Of a stretch of DNA of 64,000 nt, positions 26,737-36,063 are shown one piece after another. A program made the position numbers and the translations under genes. Under the pieces are notes generated by a model. The model did no database searches. It saw only the letters and a program-made list of their open reading frames with translations, and was not told where the DNA came from. The DNA is from Rheinheimera pacifica (lineage in GTDB: Bacteria; Pseudomonadota; Gammaproteobacteria; Enterobacterales; Alteromonadaceae). The stretch's first letter is position 1; each line of letters opens with the position of its first letter. Location of the stretch: assembly GCF_024809855.1 (NCBI RefSeq), contig NZ_JANUEM010000011.1, forward strand, positions 62,001-126,000. Direction: 5' to 3'.

Positions 26737-28254
26737 TTAGTTCTGTTGTTTTTCAAACTGCATATCGAACAGTGTAGCCCTGATCACAGCTCTGTTTTCT
26801 AATTCAAAGGTGACGAGTTCTCCACCTGGTGGTATTAGCGCTAACCGTATTGTATCTGCTTGCGGATAAGCTGTGGCAACACCTTGTAACAACCCAATCC
26901 TTGCTGTTAAAACATTGCCATCTACATCAATAAACAACGTTCCTAACTGAGGGTTAACATAACGGCCAACATAATGCTCTACCGGTAAAGTAAGCGCCCA
27001 TTTTCGTTCTGCCATAGCCTGCTGTGATTTAACATAGCCCGCTGCCAGCTTTTGAAATTGTTGTGCCAGTTGTGTAGCACGTTCGGTAGCACTAAAGGTA
27101 GAGCCAGCAAGCTTATCGTAAACAAAGTTGGCAATCGCGTCTGGCAGGAAAGAGCCGACCAAAGCCTCATTGGTAAATACAGCCACTCCGAGTTCACGCT
27201 CTGGCAGGTAAGAAACATGAGACCGAAAGCCAGAAAAACTGCCAAAATGCTGTAACATAGGCTGTCCAGAATAACGGGCAATATACCAGCCAAGTCCATA
27301 ATCCTGACGTTGATAATCGCCAAATGCCTGATTCACGCTGGCCAATGGCAAACGGGTTTGCCGGACCACAGCAGCTGGCAATATTTGCTTATTACCGACG
27401 CGGCCATCCCTAATCATCAGCTCCAGCCATAACAGAGCATCAGCGGGGCTCATCAGCATACCTCCAGCGGAGTGCATGGTAGCGTCCTGTTTATCTAATG
27501 CCAGCGCTTGTACCGACTGACCATCTGGCGCCAGCAAAAAGGGGCTGGCAATTGACCAGCCTACAGCTACGGCCTCCGACACATAGGCTGTCGTATGTGT
27601 CATACCTGCTGGCCGGATAATTTCTGCCATAATAAGCTGCTGCCAGGGGGTGGCCAGCTGTTTATCCGTCAGTGTCGTCAGAATGTTATAACCGGTATTG
27701 GTATATTTGAATGTGCCCAGTGGTGCACTGGTATTAGCTGAAGATATCTGCAAAAGTTGCCATAACATCTCGGGGGTAGAATCGCCGGTATAAGCACTAC
27801 GAATAGCAATGGCATCATTTTTTATGCCCGAGGTATGCGCCAGCAGCGATCTTAATGTTACCTGCTCCGGCTTAATAGCCGCTGGCCATGGAACTTGAGG
27901 TGCAAAAATGGCTAAGCTGCTATCGAGATTAATTTTGCCTTGCTGGTGCAGGCTGTTCATACTCAGCGCCACAACCGATTTGGTTGAAGAAGCAATATAG
28001 AATGCAGTATCCGGTTTTACTGCTTCGCCCCTGACATTGGCCTGACCGAAGCCCTGAACATAAACGCCGTCAGGTGTATAAATTGCCACCCCAACCCCAA
28101 CAGATAAACCAGTTTGCGTCAGAAAACTATTTATCAACGTATCAACTTCTGACGCAACAACTAGCTGTTTAGGTTGCGCTGACGATTTATAGATACAGGC
28201 TGACAGCAAAGATATCACCAAGCAGGATACAATAAGACGACCGAATTGAAACAT
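26737..28254 (-). CDS. Beta-lactamase-fold serine hydrolase, lipoprotein
   Basis: A 505-residue class C beta-lactamase-like protein. The lipobox LLSAC (Cys20) predicts a lipoprotein. SSTK at 89-92 is the SxxK catalytic pair with Ser89, KYTNTGYN holds the YxN motif, and HFGSFSGF stands for the third HxG box. A C-terminal domain of about 100 residues (HYVGRYVNPQLGTLFI) resembles DUF3471. Such proteins are usually esterases, peptidases or PBP4*-like hydrolases and rarely true beta-lactamases. It lies with the AraC regulator between the two soxR 3' ends, so the pair was probably acquired together. Confidence 0.87.
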   Translation of the reverse strand: MFQFGRLIVSCLVISLLSACIYKSSAQPKQLVVASEVDTLINSFLTQTGLSVGVGVAIYTPDGVYVQGFGQANVRGEAVKPDTAFYIASSTKSVVALSMNSLHQQGKINLDSSLAIFAPQVPWPAAIKPEQVTLRSLLAHTSGIKNDAIAIRSAYTGDSTPEMLWQLLQISSANTSAPLGTFKYTNTGYNILTTLTDKQLATPWQQLIMAEIIRPAGMTHTTAYVSEAVAVGWSIASPFLLAPDGQSVQALALDKQDATMHSAGGMLMSPADALLWLELMIRDGRVGNKQILPAAVVRQTRLPLASVNQAFGDYQRQDYGLGWYIARYSGQPMLQHFGSFSGFRSHVSYLPERELGVAVFTNEALVGSFLPDAIANFVYDKLAGSTFSATERATQLAQQFQKLAAGYVKSQQAMAERKWALTLPVEHYVGRYVNPQLGTLFIDVDGNVLTARIGLLQGVATAYPQADTIRLALIPPGGELVTFELENRAVIRATLFDMQFEKQQN

Positions 28255-28321
28255 AACCTTTCCTTTTAGGCATAACCAAGTCGTAATAATGCCAGTTTAG
28301 TCCCCAGGGTATAGGACGATC

Positions 28322-29107
28322 TTAACAGTCAGCCTGCAACCATAGGCCCTGATAATAGCCGGGTGTACGGCCAGTTGCGCGGCGAAACACTCTGCACATA
28401 TGGCTCTGATCATAAAATCCCACCGCTACTGCAATGTCAGCCAGACTGGTTTGAGCTAGCAACAGTTGTAGTGCCCGTTTAACGGCATGAGACTGCGCAA
28501 ACAGGGTAATAGAAGTACCAAAACAGCTATGGAATAACCTGGATATATGTGCTGGGTGCACTCCAACTGAGTTGGCATAATCTGATATATTGGTCCCAAC
28601 CAGGCCCGTTTCCTCAATCTGTGCTTTTAACAGATTAAGCCAGACCGGTGGCTTAGGCCGCCGTTTTAGCATGCCCCCGGCAGCAGCACAGATATCGGCA
28701 ATGGTGATGTGCAGTGCAGCACCATTGCCCGCCACTGCAGCGTCAATAGCCGCTGCAGTATGTAATAAAGCCAAGTTTCCCTTTTGCAACTGCCAGCCAA
28801 TTTGATTCACTTTGTCATGTAGGCCGTCGTCACCATACATTTGCGGTTCAATGGTGATATGGGTGGCACCCGCCGCGCAATAGCGGTTTTCATGCCGCGT
28901 CTGATATGACTTCAACAGGATGTCACCCGGCATAACCACCGCCGACTGCTGCGCAACATCTTCTGCTACTGTGCCGTTAAGTGTTAAGGTAATACGTGAC
29001 TGCGTATCATAGTGTGGTGTAAAAATGGTGGAAGCAGCGTAACGCTTTGATATCACCCGCAATGAATGATCCTCAAATAACACTTTACAACGTTGTATTT
29101 TCTGCAT
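28322..29107 (-). CDS. AraC-family transcriptional regulator
   Basis: A 261-residue regulator with a cupin-like N-terminal sensor half (residues 1-100, with FTPHYDTQSRITLTLNG and a QTRHENRY segment) and a C-terminal AraC DNA-binding domain of two helix-turn-helices (ISDYANSVGVHPAHISRLFHS and TSLADIAVAVGFYDQSHMCRVFRRATGRTPGYY). It points the same way as, and ends 67 bases before, the serine-hydrolase gene, which it probably controls. Effector unknown. Confidence 0.88.
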   Translation of the reverse strand: MQKIQRCKVLFEDHSLRVISKRYAASTIFTPHYDTQSRITLTLNGTVAEDVAQQSAVVMPGDILLKSYQTRHENRYCAAGATHITIEPQMYGDDGLHDKVNQIGWQLQKGNLALLHTAAAIDAAVAGNGAALHITIADICAAAGGMLKRRPKPPVWLNLLKAQIEETGLVGTNISDYANSVGVHPAHISRLFHSCFGTSITLFAQSHAVKRALQLLLAQTSLADIAVAVGFYDQSHMCRVFRRATGRTPGYYQGLWLQADC

Positions 29108-29190
29108 CTTTTAACCTTAAATACTTCCAGACTCCGGTTAATTCTGCTGATACGCTAAACTGGGTACCAGATGCAATCAAGTTGTTTTTC

Positions 29191-29300
29191 TGCAAAAACT
29201 AAGTGGCTGCCTTAGCATGAGCAAATGCCCGCTATATAACCCGGATGATGTTTTAGCTACGCAAGGCACCGGGCAGGTGATCCTGGAGCAAATAGAATAA
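29191..29300 (+). pseudogene. Remnant of a soxR 3' end (direct repeat copy 2)
   Basis: In frame it reads LSMSKCPLYNPDD and VLATQGTGQVILEQIE then stop, almost the end of SoxR. Two base changes occur in the first 88 bases, and one codon is missing near the stop. Upstream, an 11-base CTGCAAAAACT match to soxR also remains, but the roughly 30 bases between, which encode the first cluster cysteines, are gone and a TAA interrupts. It has no start or DNA-binding domain. It is a scar left by a duplication or by arrival of the serine-hydrolase/AraC block. Confidence 0.88.
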
Positions 29301-29348
29301 CGGCTTGTGCCGGGACCCAGTTGGCAAAGTCATACAGCGGCATATTAG

Positions 29349-29370
29349 GTGTACAACTGTTCACTGAAAT
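29349..29370 (+). promoter_or_regulatory. Operator-like repeat A upstream of the desaturase operon
   Basis: GTGTACAACTGTTCACTG then AAAT. Within it, GTGTACA-AC-TGTTCAC is an imperfect palindrome. The same sequence recurs at 29477-29498. The form resembles what I recall of FabR/DesT-type TetR operators (AGYGNACA-N2-TGTNCRCT), which control unsaturated-fatty-acid genes. No TetR gene is adjacent. It lies 150 bases before the oxidoreductase start in a 412-base region whose other content is the soxR remnant and AT-rich DNA. Confidence 0.55.
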
Positions 29371-29476
29371 AATTATGAAGCAGTAGAAAGGGAAATTTTA
29401 ACTTATTTACATTCAAAAACTTAATAGACAAACTATTAAACCAGCTTAGAACAAACTGGCCAAACCAGATATTTTA

Positions 29477-29498
29477 GTGTACAACTGTGCGCTGAAAT
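29477..29498 (+). promoter_or_regulatory. Operator-like repeat B upstream of the desaturase operon
   Basis: Second copy, AGTGTACAACTGTGCGCT within the same GTGTACAACTGT...CTGAAAT frame, differing from copy A at two positions over 22 bases and lying 128 bases further on, 21 bases before the GTG start. A repressor bound here would overlap the promoter or the ribosome-binding region. Confidence 0.6.
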
Positions 29499-29519
29499 TA
29501 ACCGGTATGTGATCCTGTA

Positions 29520-30611
29520 GTGAAACCACTTTTATCGCGCCTTTGGCGCAACTTTTGTTTAATGCTGGGCAATCAGAGTTCGTTAACCCTATATTTTCTG
29601 CCGCTGTTACAGCACATTGCGCCGGGCTTTCTACCGGGCCAGTATCGCGCCCGCCTGCTGTACCGCCAATGGCAAACCGCTGATATGCTAAAGCTTAACT
29701 TTAGTATATCCGGCCGATGGCCTGGCTTTGTGCCGGGCCAGCATGTGGTTCTAACGTTCAAACACAATGGCCGCTATATCAGCCGGCCTTTTAGTATTTG
29801 CTCGCCACTTAGCCTGTGGCAAAGCCAGCGCCAAATACAGCTGTGCTGCAAAATTAACCGCAATGGCGAATTTACGCCGCTATTAAACCAGCTAAAAAAT
29901 GGCGCTGTCGTTAATATCAGTAAAGCGCAGGGTAATTTTGCCTGGCAGCAACCGGCTGCAGCCGCAGTATTTGTGGCGGCGGGCTCTGGTATTACGCCTG
30001 TAGCAGCCATGCTGTTAAGCCAGCGCCACTGGTTGGCGCCGGTAAGTTTATTTTACCGCTGCCGCGGGGCAGAAAACGCCGCCTTGTTAAACGACCTGCA
30101 ACAACTCGCCACACGCCAACCGCTGTTTACCTTAACGTTATCTGACAGCCGTACCGAACCTGCTGAAACACTGCAACAACAGCTGATTGCTAACAGCAGC
30201 AACAAGCAGTTTTATCTGTGCGGCCCGGCAGGTTTTATGCAGCAGATACACACAGCACTTACTAACAACGGCGTAAATGCCGCGCAAATCCGGCAAGAGC
30301 AATTTGGTTTGGTAATACCAGCCCCGGCTGAGCACACCACTGATACCAAGCAGCTAACCGCCAGCTTTATCCGCGCCGGTACTAGCACACAGGTAACACT
30401 AAACCCACAGCAAAGTTTATTGCAAAGTGCCGAGCAACACGGCCTTACGCCACGTTTTGGTTGCCGTATGGGCGTATGTTTTCAGTGCGTGTGTGACAAA
30501 GTATCCGGCCAGGTGCGTGATTTACGCAGCGGAGCACTCAGCAGCCACGGTACTGAGCAAATTCAGCTGTGTGTAAGCCAGCCGGTAACCAAATTAGTGA
30601 TTAAGCTATAA
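29520..30611 (+). CDS. Ferredoxin-type oxidoreductase, desaturase electron donor (DesC-like)
   Basis: A 363-residue three-part reductase: FAD-binding beta-barrel (GQHVVLTFKHNGRYISRPFSI, with RPFS as the flavin motif), NAD(P)-binding half (VFVAAGSGITPVAAML, FYLCGPAGFMQQI) and a C-terminal plant-type [2Fe-2S] ferredoxin domain with CRMGVCFQCVC and a later Cys in QLCVS. It would pass electrons from NADPH to the desaturase whose gene follows 11 bases later. In Pseudomonas aeruginosa the same pair is DesC/DesB. It appears to start at GTG with a weak ribosome site. Confidence 0.85.
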   Translation: MKPLLSRLWRNFCLMLGNQSSLTLYFLPLLQHIAPGFLPGQYRARLLYRQWQTADMLKLNFSISGRWPGFVPGQHVVLTFKHNGRYISRPFSICSPLSLWQSQRQIQLCCKINRNGEFTPLLNQLKNGAVVNISKAQGNFAWQQPAAAAVFVAAGSGITPVAAMLLSQRHWLAPVSLFYRCRGAENAALLNDLQQLATRQPLFTLTLSDSRTEPAETLQQQLIANSSNKQFYLCGPAGFMQQIHTALTNNGVNAAQIRQEQFGLVIPAPAEHTTDTKQLTASFIRAGTSTQVTLNPQQSLLQSAEQHGLTPRFGCRMGVCFQCVCDKVSGQVRDLRSGALSSHGTEQIQLCVSQPVTKLVIKL

Positions 30612-30622
30612 CAGGACCTTTA

Positions 30623-31708
30623 ATGAAACTAACCACCGAACAATTTACCGCGCTGGCGCATGAGCTCGATAGCGTAAAACAGCAGGTGCAACAGCAATTG
30701 GGTGACGCCGATGCGCGCTATATCCGCCGCGTATTACTCACTCAGCGTTTAAGTGCACTAAGCGGGCGCATTTTAATGGTGCTGGGTTTTATTACGCCCT
30801 GGCTGTGGCTGGCAGGTGTATTATTGTTAGCACTGGCAAAAATTCTCGATAATATGGAAATTGGCCACAATGTGCTGCACGGGCAATATGATTGGATGAA
30901 TGATCCGATGCTGCATTCCAGACGCTACGAGTGGGATATTGCCTGCGATGCCGGTTCGTGGCAGCGCACACATAATTTTGAGCACCATACTTACACCAAT
31001 ATTATTGGTAAAGATCGCGACTTTGGTTACGGCCTGCTGCGTTTAAGCAACGATTTTCGCTGGCGGCTGCGGAACCTGTGGCAAGGAGGTTCTTATCTGC
31101 TGCTAAGCATGCTGTTTCAGTGGGGAGTGTCGTATCACGAGTTAGCTGCGCAGCGGGTATTCTTTGGTAAAAAGAAGCCTGAGCGCCATTCACAGGTTAG
31201 CGATAGCGAGCTGAAAAAGGCCTTTTTTGGCAAGGGTGCGCGCCAACTGATTAAAGACTATGTATTTTTCCCGCTAATCGCCGGGCCAATGTGGCTATGG
31301 GTGCTAACCGGTAATTTACTGGCTAATTTACTGCGCAATTTATGGACGTCAACGGTAATTTTTTGCGGCCACTTTACCAAAGACATATATGTGTTTAGCG
31401 CGGCAGAGTGCGAGGGCGAAAGCCGTGGCCAGTGGTATTACCGCCAGATGCTGGGCTCGTCTAACTTTACCGGCCCCACCTGGCTGCATATTTTAACCGG
31501 CCACTTAAGCTGCCAGATAGAGCACCACCTGTTCCCCGATATTCCGGCACGGCACTACCCGGCTATGGCAAAACAAGTGCAGGCTATCGCCGCTAAATAC
31601 GGCATCCCTTATAATACAGGTAGCTTTGTGCGCCAATACAGCACGGTATTTTTACGTATTATGCGTTATTCACTACCGGGTGGTGAGAAAGCAGTAAAGG
31701 CATTGTAG
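30623..31708 (+). CDS. Membrane fatty-acid (acyl-CoA) desaturase, DesB-like
   Basis: A 361-residue membrane di-iron desaturase. The three histidine boxes are GHNVLHGQYD, THNFEHHTYTN and QIEHHLFPD, with hydrophobic segments around residues 50-85, 150-170 and 215-245. The HNVLHGQYDWMND form is close to what I recall of DesB, which makes delta-9 double bonds in acyl-CoA from outside fatty acids; position specificity here is inferred. It is second in the operon with its reductase, behind two operator-like repeats, so membrane unsaturation is likely repressed by a FabR/DesT-type protein encoded elsewhere. Confidence 0.87.
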   Translation: MKLTTEQFTALAHELDSVKQQVQQQLGDADARYIRRVLLTQRLSALSGRILMVLGFITPWLWLAGVLLLALAKILDNMEIGHNVLHGQYDWMNDPMLHSRRYEWDIACDAGSWQRTHNFEHHTYTNIIGKDRDFGYGLLRLSNDFRWRLRNLWQGGSYLLLSMLFQWGVSYHELAAQRVFFGKKKPERHSQVSDSELKKAFFGKGARQLIKDYVFFPLIAGPMWLWVLTGNLLANLLRNLWTSTVIFCGHFTKDIYVFSAAECEGESRGQWYYRQMLGSSNFTGPTWLHILTGHLSCQIEHHLFPDIPARHYPAMAKQVQAIAAKYGIPYNTGSFVRQYSTVFLRIMRYSLPGGEKAVKAL

Positions 31709-31743
31709 AAAAAGCTACTGAACCGCTTCGTGCAGATACTTTG

Positions 31744-32172
31744 TCAGGTGGCCGCAGTACGCTTATCGGTTCTGTCCAGCGCGCGGATAATATCGCGCCA
31801 GCTTAAAATACCCTGCGGATGTTGTTTGCTGTCTACAATTGGAATACAGGATACACCTTCGGTGTTAAACAGATGTATAGCATCCATTATCTTGGCCTGA
31901 GGCTGCAAGGTAACCGGTTTACGCAGCATAACCTGGTGTACTTTTTTATTTAAGGTAGCCAGATCGCGCGGGGTTTCTGCAGCTGTGCCAATATGCGGGC
32001 TTAAGGCTTTAAACAAATCACGATCAGATAGCACTCCCAGCAAAATGCCGTGTTCCACCACCAGTACATGATGAAACTTCACATGATCAAAAATATGTTT
32101 TACCACCGACAATGTATCGTCCGGCGATACGCTAACCGGCTTAACGCTCATTAGCTGGGCTACATTTAGCAT
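31744..32172 (-). CDS. Tandem CBS-domain protein
   Basis: A 142-residue protein made of one CBS pair and nothing else: MSVKPVSVSPDDTLSVVKHIF...GVLSDRDLFKAL and VMLRKPVTLQPQAKIMDAIHLF...GILSWRDIIRAL. CBS pairs usually bind adenine nucleotides and control a partner, but no partner is fused or adjacent. It has an AAAGG site and lies convergent to the desaturase gene. Confidence 0.87.
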   Translation of the reverse strand: MLNVAQLMSVKPVSVSPDDTLSVVKHIFDHVKFHHVLVVEHGILLGVLSDRDLFKALSPHIGTAAETPRDLATLNKKVHQVMLRKPVTLQPQAKIMDAIHLFNTEGVSCIPIVDSKQHPQGILSWRDIIRALDRTDKRTAAT

Positions 32173-32253
32173 GGCACACCTTTGGCTAAGCCACTGTAAT
32201 AATTAACGGCAAATGGCAAGACTATAGCGTTTTTCAGCGGCATTGCCAGCCTG

Positions 32254-33129
32254 CTACCTACGGTGCTGCCACAACAAATACAAGCCGCTTGACATAATAA
32301 CTGCCGCCCCGGCCAAAGTTGAGAACTGTGGGTATAACTGCCATAGCACAATATCAAAACCAATACCCCACAACAGCGCCGTATACTCAAACGGTGCTAT
32401 CAAGGCAGCCGGTGCTATTTTAAATGCCTGCGTAATGGCAATTTGGCCGCCAAAACCGGTAATACCAATAAGCACAAAACTTACCCACAGCTCGCTGCGA
32501 AGCGGCTGCCAGTCTGGCAATGCTAAAACACCGGCCCCCAGTGATAACAGTGTCATTAGCCAAAACACCATATTACCGGTACCTTCTGTACGGCCCAGAA
32601 TACGTACTGTTATCGCTGATACCGCATAGCAAAATGCTGCCAGCAATGCCATTAAGGCACCAAAGCTAATCAGCTTATCGCCATCGGGCTGTAGCATAAA
32701 CAACACGCTGATAAGGCCAATGGCAATGGCCACCCAGTGCCGTGGTGCCACATATTCTTTTAACCAGAATGCAGACATAGCAGTAATTAACAGCGGTGCG
32801 GTAAAGAAGATGGTATAAGCTTCAGCCAGCGCCAGGCTTTGCAGGCTAAACACAAAAGCCCACAGCATGGTAACGCCCAATACCGCCCGCAAAATATGCA
32901 GGCTCCAGCGCGTATTTAGCAAAGTTTTGTGCCGGCCACTGCTAATAAGCCAAACTACCACCAAAGGCCAGGCCAAAGCCCCGCGCAAACAGGCAATTTG
33001 CATCGCACTGTAATATGGTGTTAACGACTTCATCGCGGCGTCCATAGCAGCAAACAACGCCACGGCCAGCAACATACATAGAATCCCACGCAGCGGGTTA
33101 TCGACGTTTGATAAAGACGGAGCAGACAT
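32254..33129 (-). CDS. DMT-superfamily (EamA) transporter
   Basis: A 291-residue protein with ten predicted helices in two EamA repeats (GILCMLLAVALFAAMDAAMKSL and GALMALLAAFCYAVSAITVRIL). The group exports amino acids, nucleosides or related metabolites; this one resembles the S-adenosylmethionine/RarD-like carriers in layout, but the substrate is not clear. A TTG two codons upstream is possible; I chose the ATG. Neither has a good ribosome site. Confidence 0.82.
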   Translation of the reverse strand: MSAPSLSNVDNPLRGILCMLLAVALFAAMDAAMKSLTPYYSAMQIACLRGALAWPLVVVWLISSGRHKTLLNTRWSLHILRAVLGVTMLWAFVFSLQSLALAEAYTIFFTAPLLITAMSAFWLKEYVAPRHWVAIAIGLISVLFMLQPDGDKLISFGALMALLAAFCYAVSAITVRILGRTEGTGNMVFWLMTLLSLGAGVLALPDWQPLRSELWVSFVLIGITGFGGQIAITQAFKIAPAALIAPFEYTALLWGIGFDIVLWQLYPQFSTLAGAAVIMSSGLYLLWQHRR

Positions 33130-33212
33130 TGACAAAACTCATTCAGAAACCTTTAACCGGCAACTATAAACACATGTTAATAAACATAAAAATGTCTTTT
33201 ACACGAACAGTG

Positions 33213-34427
33213 TTAGTGTGCACCAATACGCCGCATATCAGGTAGCCAAATAGCTAACACGCCCAGCAGCGGTAACCAGGCGCACAGCTTAAAAATATAG
33301 GTGATGCTGGTGGCGTCGGCCACTATGCCAAGTACCGCAGCAGCAATGCCGCTAAAACCAAACATCATGCCGTAAAAAATGCCCGAGATCATACCGATAT
33401 TGCCGGGCACCAGTTCCTGGGCAAAAACAATAATGGCCGAAAACGCCGACGACATAACCAGGCCTATCAGTACCGTTAGCACAGCAGCGCCATACAGGTT
33501 GCTGTAGGGTAACAGCAAGGTTAGTGGTGCAGCACCCAGAATAGACACCCAAATCACCGGCTTGCGGCCGATTTTGTCACCTACCGGGCCACCAATCACG
33601 GTACCTACTGCCACTGCAGAGAGAAACAGAAATAAAAATAACTGGGAGTCAGCCACCGATACGGCAAACTTTTCAATCAGATAAAAGGTGTAAAAATTAC
33701 TCAGGCAGGTCATATATGCGTATTTGGACAATACCAGCAGGGCCAGAACCAGCAATGCCTGCTTGGTTTGCCGTGGCGATAAGCCATTATCAGCAACGAT
33801 ACTACTGCGTTTATGTGCTGTGGCATGTGAGGTAATAACCCAGCGGCTAACGCGCTGCAGTACCATTATGCCTACTATAGCGAACAAGCAAAACCAGCCT
33901 ATACTGCCCTGCCCACGCGGAATAATTATCATTGCAGCTAACAGAGGCCCAAGCGCTGAGCCGGCATTACCACCCACCTGAAACACCGCCTGCGCCAAAC
34001 CATAACGCCCGCCAGACGCCATACGGGCTACTCTTGAAGCCTCAGGATGAAAAGTAGATGAGCCCAGGCCAATCATGGCAGATGCCAGCAATAACATGCC
34101 AAAGCTGGTTACCAGGCTTAGCATAACCAGGCCCAGCAGCGTAAACACCATGCCAAGCGGTAATAACCACGGCTTAGGATGCTTGTCGGTATAAAAACCT
34201 ACCGCGGGCTGTAATAACGACGCGGTAATTTGAAAAATCAGCGTGATTAAGCCGATCTGGGCAAAACTAAGCAGATACTGCTGCTTTAGCATAGGATAAA
34301 TCGCCGGCAGTATAGCCTGGATCAGATCATTCAGCAGATGCACAAAACTCACTGCCGCCACAACAGGAACAGCCAATGCTGCCGGTGCAACAGCACCAGA
34401 TACACCCGCATTAGAAACGCTTGTCAT
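33213..34427 (-). CDS. fsr: MFS transporter, fosmidomycin-resistance (Fsr) type
   Basis: A 404-residue twelve-helix MFS protein. The FVHLLNDLIQAILPAIYPMLKQQYLLSFAQIGLITLIFQ start and GFYTDKHPKPWLLPLGM (motif A) match E. coli Fsr (406 residues), a proton-driven exporter of fosmidomycin and other compounds, and the FHPEASRVARMASGGRYGLAQA loop is its signature. A GGAG site precedes the ATG. Single gene. Confidence 0.88.
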   Translation of the reverse strand: MTSVSNAGVSGAVAPAALAVPVVAAVSFVHLLNDLIQAILPAIYPMLKQQYLLSFAQIGLITLIFQITASLLQPAVGFYTDKHPKPWLLPLGMVFTLLGLVMLSLVTSFGMLLLASAMIGLGSSTFHPEASRVARMASGGRYGLAQAVFQVGGNAGSALGPLLAAMIIIPRGQGSIGWFCLFAIVGIMVLQRVSRWVITSHATAHKRSSIVADNGLSPRQTKQALLVLALLVLSKYAYMTCLSNFYTFYLIEKFAVSVADSQLFLFLFLSAVAVGTVIGGPVGDKIGRKPVIWVSILGAAPLTLLLPYSNLYGAAVLTVLIGLVMSSAFSAIIVFAQELVPGNIGMISGIFYGMMFGFSGIAAAVLGIVADATSITYIFKLCAWLPLLGVLAIWLPDMRRIGAH

Positions 34428-34649
34428 AATTCTCCGGCAAGCGGTTGGTAAAAAAGGCGGCCAGTATATACCACGGTATGATTAGCGGAACATTGCCAAG
34501 CGCCAGGTTGCCGCCTGGCTGCGGTATTTGCGATGGTAATTACGGCAGTATTTACGACAGCAATCAGCAAAGATCTGTGCCCTTGTTTTAGCTTGTTATC
34601 ATAAAGCTGATATCCCGGCTGAGAATGCGGCTTTTGGGGTAACTCAGTG

Positions 34650-35702
34650 CTAAAACGGTGCCGGGTATTGCTGCAAAAACAACGCTATATCATCTAACAC
34701 TGAACCGGTTAACTGCAGTTTAAATGCTGCTATATTCTGTTGCAGCTGTGCCATGCTGGTAGCGCCAATAATGGTAGAGCTTACGCCATCTACCTGATTA
34801 ACCCAGGCCAGTGCCAGCGCTGGTGCCGATATATTGTGGCTGTGCGCCAGTGCCGTAAACGCAGCAATAGCACTGTTTGACTGTGGCGTATCACGAAATA
34901 AGCCGTTGCGCTGCAGCATACTCCAGCGTGTGCCAGCCGGACGGGCACCATTAAGATACTTACCGCTTATAGCGCCACCGGCCAGTGGCGACCAGGGCAG
35001 ATAGGCGATATTTTCGTGGACACACTGTTCAATCAAATAGGGCCAGTCTTTGGTATGCAACGGGCTAAATTCATTTTGTATAGATACCATGCGGGGTAAA
35101 TTATGCTGTGTGCTTAGCTGTAAATACTGGCTAATCCCCCAGGGTGTTTCGTTTGATAAGCCACAAAAGCGGATTTTGCCCGCCTTTACACAGTTATCCA
35201 GTGCCTGCAGTAACCCCAGCATCTGCTCAGTGTGCTGCCCGCCGTTAACGGCAGAAAAACCAATGCGGCCCACCGCATGCTTACCAAAATGTGGCGACAC
35301 CCGGTTAGGCCAGTGCAACTGATATAAATCGATATAGTCGGTTTGTAAACGCTGCAGAGATGCATCCACTGCTTGCAGTAAAGTGGCCGGTGTCATATCG
35401 CTGCCACCGCGCACGTGTGCCAGGCCATTGCCTGCCATTTTACTTGCCAGCACAATGTCATTGCGCTTATTGCGGTTACGGCTAAGCCAGTTGCCAATAA
35501 TACGCTCAGTGCTGCCATAGGTGTCAGCCGTAGGAGGAATGGCATACATTTCAGCGGTATCAATAAAATTAACGCCCTGCGCCAGCGCGTAGTTAAGCTG
35601 CTCGTCGGCATCGGTCTGGTTGTTCTGACAACCCCAGGTCATACTGCCTAAACACACCCGTGATATCTTAAGCTTGCTGCTACCCATAACGGCATATTGC
35701 AT
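34650..35702 (-). CDS. tas: NADP(H)-dependent aldo-keto reductase, Tas-like
   Basis: A 350-residue TIM-barrel oxidoreductase. Residues VCLGSMTWG, NFIDTAEMYAIPPTADTYGSTERIIGNWL (catalytic Asp and Tyr), DIVLASKMAG (Lys) and YIDLYQLHWP (His) follow the aldo-keto reductase order, and the 'AIPPTADTYGSTE' insertion is that of Tas. Reduces aldehydes or ketones with NADPH; natural substrate unknown. AGAGG site upstream. The 361-base region 35703-36063 beyond its start holds no gene; it must contain the promoters of this gene and of the DUF2383 gene. Confidence 0.88.
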   Translation of the reverse strand: MQYAVMGSSKLKISRVCLGSMTWGCQNNQTDADEQLNYALAQGVNFIDTAEMYAIPPTADTYGSTERIIGNWLSRNRNKRNDIVLASKMAGNGLAHVRGGSDMTPATLLQAVDASLQRLQTDYIDLYQLHWPNRVSPHFGKHAVGRIGFSAVNGGQHTEQMLGLLQALDNCVKAGKIRFCGLSNETPWGISQYLQLSTQHNLPRMVSIQNEFSPLHTKDWPYLIEQCVHENIAYLPWSPLAGGAISGKYLNGARPAGTRWSMLQRNGLFRDTPQSNSAIAAFTALAHSHNISAPALALAWVNQVDGVSSTIIGATSMAQLQQNIAAFKLQLTGSVLDDIALFLQQYPAPF

Positions 35703-35934
35703 AACGACCTCTTTCTCTTCTGTTTTACCGGTTGTTGTAACCTGAGCGGCACATTAGCCCAATAGTAAAGCGCAGACAACCTGAAGGTAAAAATTACCTG
35801 TTTGTTAACTAAAATAGGAAATTAATGCTGCTGGCAGTTATGGCCCAGCGTTAAGCACCTGTACTTTCAAGCACGGCAAAAAATAAAATAAACCTATATT
35901 AATCAAACAACTAAATAAGTAATAGCACGTTATT

Positions 35935-35970
35935 TGGGCTTGCTTTTCATGCTGGCCTATATACTGCAAC
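35935..35970 (+). promoter_or_regulatory. Possible promoter of the DUF2383 gene
   Basis: TTGGGC and TATATA lie 18 bases apart about 100 bases before the start of the four-helix-bundle gene. The match to a vegetative promoter is fair and nothing else in the 35703-36063 gap looks better, but there is no independent support. Confidence 0.28.
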
Positions 35971-36063
35971 TGCATTATTGTCCTGCTGCCTGGACATGTT
36001 CACCACCGGTTGACCAATACTGGTTACCGCTGAAGTTTTCACTCAATTAAGGAGAACCTAACT

